Positions 48,082-59,246 of a DNA stretch of 64,000 bases are shown one piece after another. The DNA lies in contig NPFB01000092.1 of the NCBI GenBank assembly GCA_014084085.1, positions 100,610 to 164,609 of the forward strand, written 5' to 3'. Below the pieces are notes generated by a model that made no database searches, was not told the origin of the DNA, and saw only the letters and a list, made by a program, of their open reading frames with translations. Origin of the DNA: Hondaea fermentalgiana. Its lineage: Eukaryota; Sar; Bigyra; Thraustochytrida; Thraustochytriidae. A program made the position numbers and the translations under genes. How positions within the stretch are numbered: the stretch's first letter is position 1; the number at the start of each line of letters is the position of its first letter.

Positions 48082-50256
48082 CTAAATAAGAGTCTCGCTT
48101 CTGGCGTTCTTGGTGGCGGCCTTTCGACCGGAGTTCACGCGTCGCTCGAACAAACAAGCCTCTTCTTTCAGATCATTGTTGGCGCGAGAACGACTCGAAG
48201 ACTCGAGACTCTGTGCGAGGCTTACTGCGTGCCTTGCAACGTCTGTAGCACGCCCAATGCGCTGTCTCTTTTGCGACAACGTTGGGCAACAAAGCAGAAG
48301 TTGCGTGCGCTTGCCACCTACCTTTGCGAGAAGCGAAGGATTCTCGAAGGCAGCCTCAGCCCAGGACGCGGGCCTGTTAGAACTTCTGGCTGTCCCCAGT
48401 TTCAAATCAAGAGGCTGCCGACGGCCCATGCTTGGTTTCGAGGCGCGTTCCGGCGCTCGCGACTTGGTAAAGGCCTTCAAAAATGCCAGGTCTGCTTGCG
48501 TTTCTGAGGCGGGCTTTTGATCGTCCGACTTGCATTTCTTCTTCTCGCACTCATCTTCACACGGAGATAGTGCCAAGAGACCTTGCTCAATGGCGTCATA
48601 TACAGAAGAAGCCTATGCGTGGTCGTGTTAGCATATTGCAAGCTTGACTCCAACAATTAATCCTGCACGTACCAATCCAATCTGCTCGGCATCCACGCAC
48701 ATGCGAGAGACACAGGGAGTTAGCGCCAAAGACTTACTTCTCATGCGTAAAAATCGCGCATGACCGAAATTGAAGCGTCAACCTACCTTGCTCAGTCGCC
48801 GATAACGTGGAATTTGGGCCACGCGGCATGCTAACTCCAGTTGATCTCGTGTCAGCTGCAACGACGCAACTCGGATGAAGGCATTTCTCTTGCGGATCAA
48901 ATCGCAATCCACGTTTGGTATCGAGTAGAGCTGGGCGAGTTTCTCCAGAACGTTTTGCTCTCGCTTCTTGAGGGCTTCGGCATCCACTATAGGCACAACT
49001 CGTTGCTGCTTTTTCGACTGCGAGCTGATGAGTGATTGCTCTTGTTTCGTCTGCGAAGATGGCGCCCCCGAACGGGAGCTGGTACTCCTTGACAGGGTCG
49101 TCGGGGGGGAGCTCTGCTTTGACAATTTGGTTGTTGACGCAGACGTCGACTTTGCCGCCGCGGGTGTTGTCGTGCATAAAGTAGCATCATTTCCATGCAA
49201 AGCATCGCTTCTTTGCAGTTCACACTGCGTCCCGGGCGGTCTTGGCTCCAATTCTGCGCTTGTTACCAGCGGTTGTACGGTACGCGACTGCTCTTTGCAA
49301 TTTTTTGCCTTTGTTGCAAGCTGCGAGGTCATCTGGTTGTGTCCGCGCTGTGCTTCTCCTTTGGCTGACGTTGACCTTGTGATCATTTTCGCTGATTGCG
49401 AAAGCGCAGGCTTCTCTTGCGTGAAGACGGGCTTCTCCTTTGTTTGCGTTCTGTGTGTCTCTTTTGAGGCGAGGGAGGTGCTTGCGGAGAATGAAGTTTG
49501 TTTTTCCTTTGCCCGACATGAAGTTTTGGTGGCGCATGTCGATCGCAATGCGCTTTCAGAATGAGATTGCGGTTGGCTTGTTCCGTGTTTTTGCCGTGCG
49601 ATGAGCTTTTCGGATCCATGTTTCGCGCCTTCAAATTTCGTGCCGCCTGCACCCGGCAAGTCACTTGACCGCTGCTTCAGATCATCTTTGTGCAGCGGCG
49701 TAGACGCAACGTGCGTACAAAAAGGCATTGCACTGTTTCCCTTTTTTTGCTCTGTTGTAGTCGGGCAGCCGACGTGTCCGTCAAGGCGTGGGCATTTCTC
49801 TTGGTGTACGGAAGGCAAGGACTGCGGAATCCGTTCCAGGTCTGCCCAAAGCTCAGGAGGCAGAAGATGTGTAGGAGGCGGCGGTGGAATGCAATGCGCA
49901 TGCTTCGTTGTGGTCGACTCGCAGCGCGACAAGGACGGTTCTTGTGGTGGCGAAGCATGCGCGTTTGGCGGCACCTTCGCGTGGGAGTAATCACAGAGAG
50001 CAGATTCTGAGGGCGGTAGCTGACAAGCACGGACGCTCGATTGACCTGACATTTGTTCATGCGCTGCTTTGCTAGGCTGTGAATCCGCTTCGAAACGCAA
50101 TGCCATGATTCCATTCTTGTTTTGCAACTGAGATGCATCTCTTCTTTGTGTGGCAGGTTCTGATAGCTGTGCTGGCGGGTCTTTGTGCGCGTTTCTGGTG
50201 TCTGCCTTTGCTACGGAAGAGCTCATTGGCCTCTCGGAAGTTTGAGACAGTGGCAT
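48082..50256 (-). CDS. Unknown Ser/Thr/Gln-rich protein with mini-introns
   Basis: Exons 48787-50256, 48673-48732 and 48082-48612 join in phase 0 across introns of 54 and 60 bases (GTAGGT...AAG and GTACGT...CATAG), giving 686 residues if exon 3 runs to the stop at 48082. The first 420 residues are low-complexity (Ser, Thr, Gln, Lys) with no recognised domain. Around the exon 1/2 junction is a denser helical piece: KKREQNVLEKLAQLYSI, RKRNAFIRVASLQLTRDQLELACRVAQIPRYRRLSK. The next exons add several Cys residues (TPCVSRMC, SPCEDECEKKKC). A further GTAGGT at 48321 could start a third intron, so the C terminus is unsure. Not recognised; possibly nuclear from composition. Confidence 0.62.
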
Positions 50257-50763
50257 GGCTTCCGGGCACGTGGAGAGGGGAAATGTACTTTTCGAGAGTC
50301 CGCAAATGATGTTTCACAATCCCACCTCCGATACTGTCGACGGCGCAAAAAAGCTTGGCTAAATGCAGAAGTAGCAGAACCAGCACCACCAGCACCACCA
50401 GCACTACCACCAGCAAGCAACGAGGGCGATCTTGGTCGCCTGAGCGACAAGATATCTTTGAAACGTTTCAAATGACCTTGACGATTTGAATCCAGAACTT
50501 GTACTAGAACTATTACTACTACTTGGGCAGGTAGGTAGTTAAAGGGAGATTTCAAAAATCGGCCTTGTCAATGAAGCTGAAGGCCAGGAAAAGCTCTCTA
50601 CGCCGCGCAGTTCTTTGCACGCCATGGACGTCGCGACCCGGACGAATTCAAAAAATAATAATAAATGATGCGAGACGAGCAAGTATCAAGTCAGCAAGCG
50701 GCGCGTACGTGCAGAAAGACGGCTTATGCAAAAGACGGCTGCAATCGTGGCGCGTGAGGATTC

Positions 50764-51039
50764 ATGCGCTCTGTTGCAAGAAATCCTTCTTTTCTGAAAA
50801 TTCAAAGTGGGACTTCGGACGCCTTCCCGTCAGAAATGGTGATGGCGACGATTCGCGACCTTTTCCGCGCGGAGAGCCGAACATGGCGACACGGCAAAGA
50901 GGCGAATCTTTCTTCCCATTGTGTAGAGAAAACTGACGAAACAGAATCGGTCGACTCCGGCCCGCCTCCGTACGCTTTTAGAAGGTTCCTCTCACGGCAG
51001 CATTCTCACGATGGACTGTTTGAGGATGGCAACTCGTAG
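50764..51039 (+). CDS. possible small ORF, 91 codons, low confidence
   Basis: ATG at 50764. The translation has balanced composition (MRSVARNPSFLKIQSG, then TIRDLFRAESRTW, PPYAFRRFLS), unlike the repeat-driven frames around it. No domain, homologue or splice context supports it. It may be an exon of a larger gene or chance. Confidence 0.25.
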   Translation: MRSVARNPSFLKIQSGTSDAFPSEMVMATIRDLFRAESRTWRHGKEANLSSHCVEKTDETESVDSGPPPYAFRRFLSRQHSHDGLFEDGNS

Positions 51040-51912
51040 TCGGAGGCTCGTTTGACACGTGGGTGGATTACCATACCATTTAGAAGGTGGGCCAAATGTA
51101 CCCGTGTACCCGTACTAGGGTAGGAGAGCCGGACGCGTGGAGGTCTTCTTTGTCCTTCCGTGGGATCAGGCACAGGGTCTATCGTCGCTCTCCGTTAGCG
51201 CCTGTGTCTTTGGAACCGCCTCGTGTCCTGGAGATCATTGTTCGGACCGCACCGCCGCTCGTCAGTTGCACGACGTTCCATTTTCCCCTGGCGGCGGAGG
51301 TAGGCATCTCCCGCGCCTCCGCGTTCACGCAAAAATGATGCGCATGCTACGCCTGCGACGGCTCCCATGAAATCCTCTTGAGTTGGGTTGGGCCCAGGAG
51401 AGGGTTGTGGCAGCGGCTGGGCGCGGCACGGACGCATAGCATGCGTGTCCTTGCCTTGATGCACTCTCTCACTGTTCCGTGCATTGCATGCACTTCCAGC
51501 ACGGCACCGCTGCTGCTCTGCATCCGGGCCCGAATCGTCCTTCCTTCCTCATCCCTTTGCACAGCACAGTAGCACAGCACAACACAAGCGAGGAAAGAAC
51601 AAACGTCACGGTGGTCTGGCAACCTATGAAGAGTGGTGAGGCCGTGGGCGAGGTGGCTGCTTGGATGGTTTGCTGCCATGCTGCATTTCCTTGCCGGCTC
51701 TGCCCGCCGCCACCGTAGACAGCGCGGCGGTCTGCACTGCGAGAAAGGTGCCCCCGCCCAACGCGGAGATGTGGTGAGAAATTGACGCGTGGCGGTTTTT
51801 ATGCCAGCTTCCTTTGCTTGTGGGGGAAGAAGAAGAAGAAGAAATTAGGAAGGGGAGGGCGGCCGGGCTTGCTTCGAGGGCGCCGTCGACCGCGATTCTC
51901 GAATTCTGGTCA

Positions 51913-52000
51913 CGACTCCGGCCATGCCTGCCACAACCAGCTGCAGCCTTTGTCCACGACTCCAGCCATGCCTGTCACAGCCAGCTGCAGCCTTTGTCCA
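51913..52000. repeat. 44-base tandem duplication
   Basis: Two head-to-tail copies (51913-51956 and 51957-52000) starting CGACTCC(G/A)GCCATGCCTG. They differ at three positions or so, followed by a short third fragment. Confidence 0.9.
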
Positions 52001-54677
52001 CGACTGGCCTCGCTCATCGATTTGCCTGAGCAAGGCGCATGGCCATCACACAGCGAGATTGACACACGACATGCAGATGCATGCATGCATGCACGCAGCG
52101 GGGGTGGGTGAATAAATGGAGGCAGAAACGCGACGCGGGTTTCGCGGGATTCGGGCGAGCCTTTCGCGGTTTTGGGCGAGCCTTTCGCTCGCTCGCTCGC
52201 TCGCGACGGCCTTCCATCGACCGAGGCGATTGAGTGACGCCCGGACGATCGAAAGAAGAAGAAGTTCCGTCGACGCGCTCAAGCTCGATTCCGCTTTCGA
52301 GTTCGACTTTACCAGGAGCGTCCGATCTCGGCCTCGCTTTCGAGTTTGAGCTGCTGGCTGCTGCTGGCAGTGTCCGAGGGCCTCGGGTTTTGTGTGCGTG
52401 CATCGCGTGTTTCCCAAAAACAGAGGAGGCCGCGCCCCGCTTTTGCATCCCGACCGTCAATCAAATGATCAATCATTAGTAGTTGCCTCAATTCGTACCT
52501 TCTACTCCGGAGCCGAGGGCGGCCCAATCTACCTGCAGCTGCAGCTGGCTGAGCCTGAGGAGGAAGAAGGTCGCCAACGTCTCCAGGCGGCCCGGAAGCG
52601 GGCCTTCAACGGCCGGGTTGGCGCGGCGGGCAGGAAGCAGTAGCACGCGGGCCTTCCTGGTTTCACTTGTTTTCACTTGTTTTCACTTGGAGCCGTGACC
52701 TCCGGGTCCGCAACCTCGCGCTGCGGTGCGTTGACAACGACATCGCGAGGCTGTGGCTTTCTTTCTTTCTTGCGCAAGAGGAAGTAAGGGACGGCGAGAC
52801 GCGAAGCAGCAGCAGGCATAGGCTGTTTCGTTGGGCCGGTGCGGCTAGGCGAGGCGAGGCGAGCATGCAGGCATGGATGGCAGTGGCGGGGCCCGGCCAT
52901 CCTCGACCGTTACAGCCAAAAACCATGCACAACTAGCTCGGTCTGGACAGTGAGACCCTTCAAGAGTCAAGGCTTGGGTAGCGGCCGGACCCGGACGGGG
53001 CCAATTTGGTTTCACGTTGCTGCGAAAGTTTCGATCATGCCGTTGTGTCCCGACAGCAAACGCAGGCCGCGACGCTCAGGCTCGCACGCCTCGATACGTT
53101 CACGCCCACGCTGAGGAGGTAGCTCAGTTTCTGTCCTCTCTGTGCCTCGTAGCTCTCGCAGCGCAGGATGGGCATCGATCTCTCTCCACAATGCCAACCG
53201 AAATATCGCGCCATCCCACGACGACCGCGGATGGCGCGCTTTGCTTCGAGTGCTCGTGTATTCATGCATGGCGGTCGGAGCGAACCGTGATTCTGTATTC
53301 GCCACAACCGCGACACGATGGCGACCGTAGTTAGTAATGGGGTAACGCACGGGTCGACTCGAGTAGTCGGGCCGGGTCGGGTCGAGCGAGCAATCGAGAG
53401 GCGAGGTGTATTCATCAAGGAAAAAAAATTGATCCATACATGCCCAACGGGTCTTTTGGCCGACGACTTGCTCGAACTCGGTGCGATTGGCAACTGACAG
53501 CCAGCTGGAACGTGGGCGAGACACAATCGCTCCGGACTCAAAGCTCGACAACTTCCCAGGCTCTCAACGGCCATGCGAGCCACATCCCTCCACCTTTGCG
53601 CTTGGCAAGAACGGATGATTTCATCTGCATTTGGCGCTCGACTCAACTCCCCACTTGCGCTGTGATGTGGAGAAGGTGGTCATTCCGCAGTGCGCAAGGG
53701 TATCGCACGGGCCATGGCGGAGGCAAAGTGGCCCGCGCCGTTTCTTTTCTCGAAATCGACTCCTCCTTGAACGAAGCTTAACACAAGGTATACCCTAGCC
53801 GATCCTAGGCCGGGCAATTTCCAGACGGAGGTGAAAGATGCACCGGCACCTAGATCGCGTCGTTCGAGGTGGGTGAGTGACTCCAGCACTGCAGCAGGGC
53901 AAACTTGCTCGCTTGATCGTTCCGACATCACACCAGTGCGACACCAGGCGCCACTCTCCCGTGCTCCCCTCTGCTTTCCCCAAAGCTTGGCGCCAAGACT
54001 CCAGCTGTTGCGCAAGTTTTTCGTTTTCGACCAGGCTTCTGGTTATCTTATCTTGTGCGCCGCTCCATTTGAGTCGACTTTCGTGTCCCGTGTATTGTGT
54101 CCCGGTCAAAAGTCCTGGGCCGAGTCAGTCTCGCGAAAAAAACAAACAATCAATTGTTTTCCCTTTTCGCGGAGCGAGCCAGCTCCTTTGAAAAGTGAAG
54201 TGCTGAAATCTACGTCGGTGCTTTTTTTTCTTTCTTTTTTATTTTTAAAAATCAGTGAATCTCGCTCTGCCAACCAGACGAGGAAGAAAAAACCAGTTTA
54301 CCGCCTTGCGGACTTCCAGACTTTGAATGGATGGTTGCTTGTCTGGCAGTGGTTTGGTGCTGCTGCGGCGCTCGAATCAATCTGATTTCTTCTCTGACGA
54401 AACTTTTTCGATAGATTCGTTGTGAACCAGCAGCTAGGCCAAAGCTGACACTTTACTTAGCTAGCTGCCCTCCTGCACGCAGCTGCGAACTGCAGATGCG
54501 TGTCAAAGCGCGGCGGAGCGCTAGGTGGCGGCAGTCCAGTCGTGGATGCGCCGGTCGACGGAGCAAGTTTTTGATGGACCTCATCGAGTCTGGGTATGAC
54601 TACGCTGTGGGTAGGGCCTTCCCCAAAGTCGCTACCGTTACAACGCATCCTACGATCGACATCTCAATGCTCCGTAT

Positions 54678-54701
54678 GGTTGGTTGGTTGGTTGGTTGGT
54701 T
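54678..54701. repeat. GGTT tetramer microsatellite
   Basis: Six GGTT units, followed by imperfect CTGGTTGG units. No coding context. Confidence 0.85.
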
Positions 54702-56626
54702 GCCCAGTGACTGGTTGGCTGGTAGGCGGTCACGGTACAAAGTAGCTGGTCTGTCACATCACCCAGGCTCCATTATTTCCACCTGTTTCTCTGCTCTAGC
54801 AGAAAGGGAGGCTTGGTGGCTCGAGCCAAGCGAACTTGCCAGCCAGGTTACCAGCCAGCCTGGTTGCTTTCCTACTACTTGGACCGCCTGCTCGCTTGCT
54901 CGCTGCCGCGTGCTCGCCAATCAGAACCTAGGCTAGCTGACTAACTATCATGAGAGCTCCGGTGTGGAGTAATAGACAATACGAAACCATCGGTCTTGCC
55001 ATCAGTGACGCCGCACCGCATCCGGGTTGCACCGTGGCCCGGAGCAACCGTCCAGTGAGTGCATCGATGTCTGTGCTGCCTGCTAGGAGAGATCGATGAA
55101 ATAACTGAACGCCAGACATGGCCAGCAGCAAACCCCAAACTCGTTTCGGACCGAGTCACAGCACCTTGGCCGTTGGGCCTCCTTGCTCGAGTTTTGGTGG
55201 CGCAGTTGCAACCCAACACGTCGCTGCCTTTCTTTTGCGGCCAAGTTTCCGTCTCGCCCTCTCTCTCTGCAGGCACGCGAAGGCGGCTGCGAACGGGCGT
55301 GCGCCGTGGCAGGAAGGACTGGCCAGGCAGAACCGACTGACTGCAAGCTCCTTTTCCCCGCCCGCTCGAGATTCGCGTCTGCGCGTGGTCCTGCTCGCGT
55401 TCGTACACCGCTTGTTTGGCTGTCTGCGTCGCGTCAAGTCAGCTTTGCGGTTCGTTAGTTTGTTCACACAGAGGCAGCGAACCCGTGCAAGCCAGAGGTT
55501 AGACAGAGGCCGACCGGCCACGCACGCACGCACGTCACGCCAGCCGGCTCGCCTTCTTCCCTCACCCCCTCCCTCTCCTGCCGCCGCGCCGCGCAAAACC
55601 AGACAAGCCAAGCCGAGCCAAGCCGAGCCGAGCCGAGCAAGCTAGGCCCTGCCGTGTCTCGGAGAGCGCGTGAGAGAGCGCGTAGAGGACCGAGCCAGCG
55701 CTGCGGCGTGAAAGACCTGCTGCAACTCGAGGGGTCCAGTGCGGTGTAGAGTGAGTACGTGAGTCCCCAGGCTGCTCCCCCTCGACCCCTTCTTCCTGCT
55801 TCCGCGCTCCGATTCCGCTTCTTCGTCCCGCGTCCTGCGCCTGCGCGCCTGCCGTCCATCCGCTGCCGCCTCGCCGAGGCTTGCTGTCGATACCACGGCC
55901 GGGCTCGCGTCGCCTTCCACGTTGCGTGCCGCGCCGAAGAAAGGAAAGCAAAGGAAAGGAAGGGGGGTAGAAGGGGAGGACCCGCGGCGGCTCTTCCTTC
56001 AAGGCCGGCGCAGGAAGAGAGGCGCACGTTCTATTCCGGCGCGATCCTGCCAAAAGCGAAGGAAGCACGCGACTGACTGACGCGCACCCCATCCGTCACC
56101 CCGCGTGCTGTTGCCGCCCGCACCGTTCGCGCTCGATCTTTACGACGCGGACTCGAGGCGGCGGCGACGGGGCGCGGAGCGAATCCGAGAGGCGTGGCGT
56201 TGCGCTCAAAAGCCGGATCGGCGCGCCTGGCCTCGTGGCGCCCCGTGCATTCGCCAACGAGGGTCCGTGCATTCTTTCTTTAGGGTGGGTAAGCCGGAGC
56301 TGCAAGGGTCCAGCCCGGTCTGAGCGACCCGCAGCACAGAGCATTAACCCGTTTGAAGGGGGCGCCTTGACGCCAACGCCCGAAACGCCCCGCGCGACGA
56401 AACCCTGCGTCCGTTCCGCAACTGTTGGTTTCTTTTTGGCCGCGCTTCGTCTCCGAGTCCGTGCCTGAGCCTACGCCTTCATTGCTTGGACGCTGATCCG
56501 CCTAGTTGCCTTGACAGCTGTGAATTTGCGATCCGCGCAAAGCAACCCGAGGTCGCAGCAGGAGGAGGGAGCTGTTTGTTATTTGCTTGACTGACTGACG
56601 CAAACGGTCGAGGGAAGGTGGACCCA

Positions 56627-56699
56627 AAGCCAAGCCAAGCCAAGCTCAGCCAAGCCAAGCCAAGCTCAGCCAAGCCAAGCCAAGCTCAGCCAAGCCAAA
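56627..56699. repeat. CCAAG pentamer array with higher-order 20-base unit
   Basis: CAAGC pentamers interrupted by CTCAGC every fourth unit, making a 20-base super-repeat seen three times. Lies in the leader of the Q-rich gene at 56855. Confidence 0.88.
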
Positions 56700-56854
56700 C
56701 AGTTTCTTCTACGCACGAACGAACACGCAAGGGGTGACGAATCAGAAAGCGCAAGGCGAAGTCGGGACAGGTGGGCCGACGGCCCGCCCTCCTTGCACGA
56801 GCGGCAGACGGACACGTGTGCAGACAGACAGACAGACGCCTTTGTGCTCTCACG

Positions 56855-58870
56855 ATGAACCAGGAGCTCTTTAGTCGGCTTATGCAAGTCTTGCAGCAAG
56901 GACCCTCGCAAGAGCTGCAGCACGAACAACAACAACAACAACAGCAGCAGCATCAGCAGCAACTCGAGCTGCTTGAACAGAAAGTGAAGAAGTTCGCACC
57001 TGCTTCACCTGCGTCAAACACTGGGAGCAATGAGGAGGCCAAGCTGGAGCCACATGCTGCCCTCATCGAGCTGTTGAGAAAGTCATCTTCTTCGTCCGCC
57101 TCAACTGCAAAAGCAAAGGTTAAGGCAGAACACGACAACAACATAAAAATCGAAAGTGAACCTTCGACTGCGACACACTCTCCAAACTTGAGCTCATCAA
57201 AAGAAGCGGCATTTTACATCAGCAATTGCAACAACGGTAGAGCGCAGTACGAAGGCGTCAAACTTGAGACGTTGGCGCAGCATCAGAAAGGAGAAACGTC
57301 ATTGCGCAATGAAAAGGTGACTTCAGCTGCTCCACCCATCTCGAATTCCACGTCCTCAGACAGTCCCTTGAAGACATTTGAGGAATGGATGAAACAGCGT
57401 CAAGCTCCTCAGCTGCAAACGAAGCAGTCAACTAAAGAACAAATGCCTTCACTCCGCACGAGTTTTAAAGAGCGCAGGGAGTCTGTTTCAAGTTCGCAAT
57501 CGCAATCACAAGCCAACACACAACAGGATGCATCGGCGATGGGGCGAACGGTAGAACTTCCCGATTCGCTTTGCGAAAAGGTCACACGCAGTGCAGAAGA
57601 TCGGGGCCAAAAAATCTCGCAGCTGTCCCAAGAGCCACGCTTGCAACAACAGCAACAGCATCAGCAACAGCAGCCGCAAATGCATCCGCAAATGCTGGTC
57701 GCGCAGGGCCTGTGGAATTCTCATCAGCAACAGTTCGCATCGCAGATGCAGGACGGCCAGCCCGGCCAAATGCAGAACTCGCAGCAGGTGCTTTTTGCTG
57801 GCCCAATGCCCGGGATGACGGCCTTGAATGGACAGGCAACGCACGCCATCGGAAACTGGTTTCCTGGTGGCATCATGATGCATCCTGGCTTCCTATCGCA
57901 GCCCACAAAGTCCAACGCTTGCATCAACGAAAGTAATGAAAGTCTGGCGCTTGGCATGTACTTAAGTCAAGTGCAGCAACAGCCGCAGCAACAGCAACAA
58001 CAGCTGCAGTCAATGTCCTTGAACCAAGCTCAAAAGCAGCTCCTGCAAGCAAGTGCACACATGGCCCAGGGAAAATCCCTCGCTGACATGCCTCGTTTCA
58101 TTCCTGCTCCTCAGCCGCCGCTGGAGCTTCTCAGTAACGAACGAGCCCCGAGCATGCACGTGCGACACAACACGCCGTTGCCTCCCCGATGGCTAAACGT
58201 CGAAGTGCTTGTTGCGTTTTCCGTTGACTACAGCAAATCGACCCCGGACAGCTTTGTCTTTACTTCGGACATCATTGAGAAAGGCTTTCTTTTTCATTTT
58301 ATGAAGCGCACAAAGTTCCATTCCCTGACGCCCAAACAATACCGTGCCGCTGTACGCAAGCTTGTATCGGACTGCCGGCCAGGTTACAGCAACGAAGATC
58401 GCGAGAGCTTGCCTAAAGAGTTGCTTGCGCGGCTGCGGGATCACGTCGAGTTCGTCGGACGGTCTCACTGGGGCTTTAAACGTTTCGTTGTGATTGGTCC
58501 TGACTGCGCCAAGTTTCGCGATGAGCAGCAAATCGTAGAGCGCAACGCAGCAAACTTTTCCCCTGTGGTGCGCTCTATGCTTGAGTCTAGTCGCGAATCG
58601 GATGCACAGACCTTCGGGGGCAGTTTTTTGAGCGCGCCAAGGGAAAAACAGCAATTTACTTCCTCGACTGCGCCCTTTGCGCAGACCGCCGCGCCCAATT
58701 TTTGGGGTCAGCAAAGAATGATCTCAACCCCATCGGTTTCCTTGGAGCTCTCGGAAACGAAAAAGCGCAAGGATTTCTCTCGCAACGAGCACACGGAAAA
58801 CGAGGGAGGAAATGAGAGGTTTGCTGCACAGAAACTGAGGAAGATTGAATGCAGTGGGCCGACACCCTAA
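56855..58870 (+). CDS. Gln-rich protein with conserved-looking C-terminal domain
   Basis: A 671-residue single-exon protein. Polyglutamine runs near residues 24-38 (CAA/CAG codons at 56925-56965), 265-285 and 375-390; the first 440 residues are low-complexity Gln/Ser/Pro/Met. Residues about 446-560 are compact: PPRWLNVEVLVAFSVDYSKS, FTSDIIEKGFLFHFMKR, PKQYRAAVRKLVSD, ELLARLRDHVEFVGRSHWGFKRFVVIG. I do not recognise the domain. The tail has KKRKD, a possible nuclear signal. The Q-rich plus small-domain layout is typical of transcriptional regulators, which is inference. The start is the first ATG; the earlier frame opens with GTG. Confidence 0.75.
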   Translation: MNQELFSRLMQVLQQGPSQELQHEQQQQQQQQHQQQLELLEQKVKKFAPASPASNTGSNEEAKLEPHAALIELLRKSSSSSASTAKAKVKAEHDNNIKIESEPSTATHSPNLSSSKEAAFYISNCNNGRAQYEGVKLETLAQHQKGETSLRNEKVTSAAPPISNSTSSDSPLKTFEEWMKQRQAPQLQTKQSTKEQMPSLRTSFKERRESVSSSQSQSQANTQQDASAMGRTVELPDSLCEKVTRSAEDRGQKISQLSQEPRLQQQQQHQQQQPQMHPQMLVAQGLWNSHQQQFASQMQDGQPGQMQNSQQVLFAGPMPGMTALNGQATHAIGNWFPGGIMMHPGFLSQPTKSNACINESNESLALGMYLSQVQQQPQQQQQQLQSMSLNQAQKQLLQASAHMAQGKSLADMPRFIPAPQPPLELLSNERAPSMHVRHNTPLPPRWLNVEVLVAFSVDYSKSTPDSFVFTSDIIEKGFLFHFMKRTKFHSLTPKQYRAAVRKLVSDCRPGYSNEDRESLPKELLARLRDHVEFVGRSHWGFKRFVVIGPDCAKFRDEQQIVERNAANFSPVVRSMLESSRESDAQTFGGSFLSAPREKQQFTSSTAPFAQTAAPNFWGQQRMISTPSVSLELSETKKRKDFSRNEHTENEGGNERFAAQKLRKIECSGPTP

Positions 58871-59246
58871 TGTATGCCGTTTCTCTCAGGGCTTCTTTTG
58901 TTTATGAGTTATTCTGGGCCTATTTGCAGCAGCAAGATTCAGATGACGACGGCCCGTTCTTCGCTTAGCAGTTGACACCTCCACTACTAAGCAGATTGCT
59001 GCAAATGTATAGAATGACAGTCATTCTCTACTAGGTCTACTAGGTAGGGAATTAGTTACTTTGCAGATCTCTGCAAATGTATGAAAGTATATAAATGTGT
59101 GTGTGAGAAAGAAAATCAATGGACTTGTAGGGAAGTGCGCATGCTATGAAGCATGCTTGCACGCAAGCTGTAAAACAATCATGATACGTGAGTTTTGACT
59201 TATGAATCTTGGGGTTCCATCCACGATTCAAGCTCATTTTTTAGAG
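58871..59246. other. convergent intergenic region
   Basis: AT-richer than the flanks. TGCAAATGTAT occurs twice (about 59001 and 59071) and CTACTAGGT units repeat at about 59027-59046. No gene. Confidence 0.6.

Larger units (their letters stand above)
50257..56854. other. 6.6-kb region with no supported gene
   Basis: Largest gene-free stretch of the window. Frames are short, overlap on both strands and translate to Arg/Ser/Ala-rich strings. It holds a 44-base tandem duplication (51913-52000), GCTC and GGTT tetramer runs, a CCAAG/CCGAG array and TGCATGCATGCA near 52077. One frame with more protein-like composition is listed separately. No tRNA or rRNA was found by reading. Confidence 0.6.

Noticed and set aside
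53012..53646. Two overlapping minus-strand frames of 179 and 203 codons
   Set aside because: They overlap each other in different frames, show no domain and no splice signals that link to a gene.
55156..56092. Several 90-190-codon frames on both strands
   Set aside because: GC-driven overlapping frames with Arg/Ala/Gly bias and no protein motifs.
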